Source: JBOGZI01 sp050697275 (lineage in GTDB: Bacteria; Actinomycetota; Thermoleophilia; Solirubrobacterales; 70-9). Taken from it: 12,971 bases of DNA. A program made the position numbers and the translations under genes. Below are positions 11,572 through 12,971 of the stretch, one piece after another; the stretch's first letter is position 1, and the number at the start of each line of letters is the position of its first letter. The notes under the pieces were generated by a model that had not been told where the DNA came from, did not search any database, and was given only the letters and a program-made list of their open reading frames with translations. Where the stretch lies: contig JBOGZI010000218.1 of NCBI GenBank assembly GCA_050697275.1, forward strand, positions 1 through 12,971, read 5' to 3'.

Positions 11572-12692
11572 TCAGAGCACGATGTATCGCAGAGCGATGT
11601 AGAGGCTAGCCAGGGAAACTGAGAACACCGTCACGGGGACGCCGATCCGCAGGAAGGTCATGAATCCGATCGGCCGCCCGGCGCGCTCGGTCAGCCCCGC
11701 CGCGGCCACGTTCGCGGCGGCGGCGATGATCGTCGCGTTCCCGCCGAAGCACGCGCCGAGCGCGAGCGCCCACCAGAAGGCGTCGTCGCCGGCATCGTCC
11801 TGGAGCGCCTCGACGACGGGGATCATCCCGGCGGTGAACGGGATGTTGTCGACGATCCCCGAGTCGAGCGCGGACGCCGACGCGATGCCCAGCAGCTCCG
11901 CGCCGCGGTCGCCGCCCGTGACGTTCCCGATCGCCGCCGCGACCTCGTCGATCGCGCCGGTGTCCTCGAGCGCGCCGACCATCACGAACAAAAGAGCACG
12001 ATCGTGCCGACGAGCACCGGCACCGTGCGGCGCAGCTCCGCCGGGTCCTCGATCGAGCGCCGCGCGTCCAGCTCCAGCACCCGCTCCCGCGCCTCGGGCG
12101 CGACCCGCAGGCGGTGCCGGAAGGCGGCGTAGAGCGCGAGCGTCACGACCACGGCGGTCAGCGCCGAGATCGGCGCGAGGTTGGCGATGAACGCCATGAA
12201 CGACAGGTCGGTCGCGCCCGCGATCATGATGTTCGGCGGGTCGCCGATCAGCGTCGCCGTGCCGCCGATGTTGGAGGCCATGACCTCCAGGATCACCAGC
12301 GGGATCGGGTCGACGTCCAGCGCGTCCGCCAGCAGGAACGTGACCGGCACGACCAGCAGCACCGTCGTGAGGTTGTCCAGGAACGCCGACAGCACCGCGG
12401 TGACCAGCGCCACCGACGCCGCCACCGCGAACGACCGCCCGCGTGAGAGCTGCGCCGCCCGGATCGCGAGCCACGTGTAGACCCCGGTCGGCTCGGTCGC
12501 GCGGACCATCAGCATCATCCCGGCCAGCAGCCCGAGCGTGTTCCAGTCGATCGCCGCGATCGCGACCACCTGCTCGATTGTCTGCGTGAGCAGCACGAGC
12601 ACCGCGCCGATCAGCGCGACCTTCGTGCGGTCGACGCGGTCGGTCGCGATCACCGCGAGCGCGCCCGCGAACAGGACGACGGCGAGGGCCAT
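11572..12692 (-). pseudogene. Ion-transporter (SLC13/ArsB/NhaD-type) permease, broken by an internal deletion and frameshift
   Basis: The N-terminal part (ATG 12692 to a TGA at 11982-11984, 236 codons) holds about six membrane helices and the signature SAFLDNLTTVLLVVPVTF and SNIGGTATLIGDPPNIMI. The C-terminal part continues in another frame from about 11998 to 11572 with LLFVMVGALEDTGAI, the second-repeat motif SGIVDNIPFTAGMIP and GACFGGNATIIAAAANV. Together they give about 370 residues against roughly 420-430 for the family. The missing part is the segment between TIVLF and LFVMVGALE (normally about two helices), with the frame lost at the same point (about 11984-11998). Both halves belong to one gene. 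It is either a decayed gene or an assembly/sequencing artefact. It follows the TRAP gene by 20 bases and precedes the CBS gene by three. Confidence 0.8.
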
Positions 12693-12712
12693 GAGGGGGA
12701 GTTACCCGGCGC

Positions 12713-12971
12713 TCAGTCCTGCGCCAGCTCCGGAAGCCACGTGACGAGCTCCGGGAACAGGACCAGCAGGGCGACCACGCACCGCTCGGCGACCACGAAC
12801 GGGAAGGCGCCGCGGAACGCGTCCTCCACCCGCACGCCCTTCACCACCCCCGCCACGAGGTACGCGTTGATCCCGAACGGCGGCGTCAGCAGGCCGATCT
12901 CGATCATCTTGACCATGATCACGCCGAACCAGATGCCGCTGAACCCCAGCTCCGTGATCACGGGGTAGGCG
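12713..12971 (-). CDS. TRAP transporter large permease (DctM-like), 3' end only
   Basis: The frame is open to the window edge (reading AYPVITELGFSGIWFG at its start), so the gene continues beyond 12971 and the GTG at 12961 is internal. The visible 86 or so residues show the C-terminal DctM signature: IWFGVIMVKMIEIGLLTPPF followed by GINAYLVAGVVKGVRVEDAFRGA and a last membrane helix ending ELVTWLPELAQD. This large subunit forms the transport pathway of TRAP systems, which import carboxylates with a periplasmic or lipid-anchored binding protein. The small subunit and binding protein are not in the window. It is 20 bases upstream of the permease on the same strand. Confidence 0.88.
   Translation of the reverse strand, partial: AYPVITELGFSGIWFGVIMVKMIEIGLLTPPFGINAYLVAGVVKGVRVEDAFRGAFPFVVAERCVVALLVLFPELVTWLPELAQD

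Noticed and set aside
1..12971. CRISPR array, insertion sequence or phage genes
   Set aside because: No regularly spaced repeats, transposase, integrase or terminal inverted repeats bounding a gene were found.

Overview
The window is high-GC DNA, roughly 70% by eye, densely packed with genes on both strands. Gene content and order (dnaX, ybaB/ebfC, recR, then an aspartokinase/aspartate-semialdehyde dehydrogenase pair) match the dnaX–recR–ask–asd neighbourhood known from Actinobacteria. GTG starts, frequent one- to four-base gene overlaps and start codons placed six bases after a TANNNT box also fit that phylum. I favour a deep actinobacterium such as a Thermoleophilia/Solirubrobacterales member, but this is inferred from style and synteny, not proven.

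Layout. (1) 1-2946, plus strand: dnaX (clamp-loader tau/gamma), ybaB/ebfC (nucleoid-associated protein) and recR (recombination mediator), the classical replication/repair trio. (2) 2957-4553, plus strand: an ArsR-type repressor, an SRPBCC (AHSA1-like) protein and a GST-fold protein; the SRPBCC stop and the GST-fold start overlap as GTGA. (3) 4523-7540, minus strand: a PadR-type regulator, an MMPL/RND-type exporter and, after a 58-base gap with its own promoter-like box, a two-helix DUF6458-like membrane protein. (4) 7718-10074, plus strand: lysC and asd, the first two dedicated steps of the aspartate pathway (Lys/Thr/Met/diaminopimelate). (5) 10071-12971, minus strand: a TRAP-transporter large permease (3' end only), an ion-transporter-superfamily permease broken by an internal deletion/frameshift, a CBS-pair protein, and an NAD-dependent epimerase with its own promoter.

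Segments 2 and 3 look like an accessory regulator/exporter insertion into an otherwise conserved housekeeping block. The arsR start codon lies inside a perfect TTAACC-N4-GGTTAA palindrome directly after a good promoter, so autoregulation is likely. padR is preceded by an unusually AT-rich stretch and runs straight into its exporter gene.

The most striking structure is inside dnaX. A run of seven G residues is followed at once by a 108-base near-perfect inverted repeat (26 paired bases in the arms) in the linker between the clamp-loader core and the tau-specific domain. A -1 shift on the G run meets a TGA eight bases past the end of the run, which would yield a gamma-length protein. The layout resembles the E. 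coli dnaX frameshift signal but uses different sequences. The same element could instead be a palindromic mobile insert tolerated in a disordered linker.

No rRNA, tRNA, CRISPR array, insertion sequence or complete unfamiliar multi-gene system was found. No stretch longer than about 180 bases lacks a gene.
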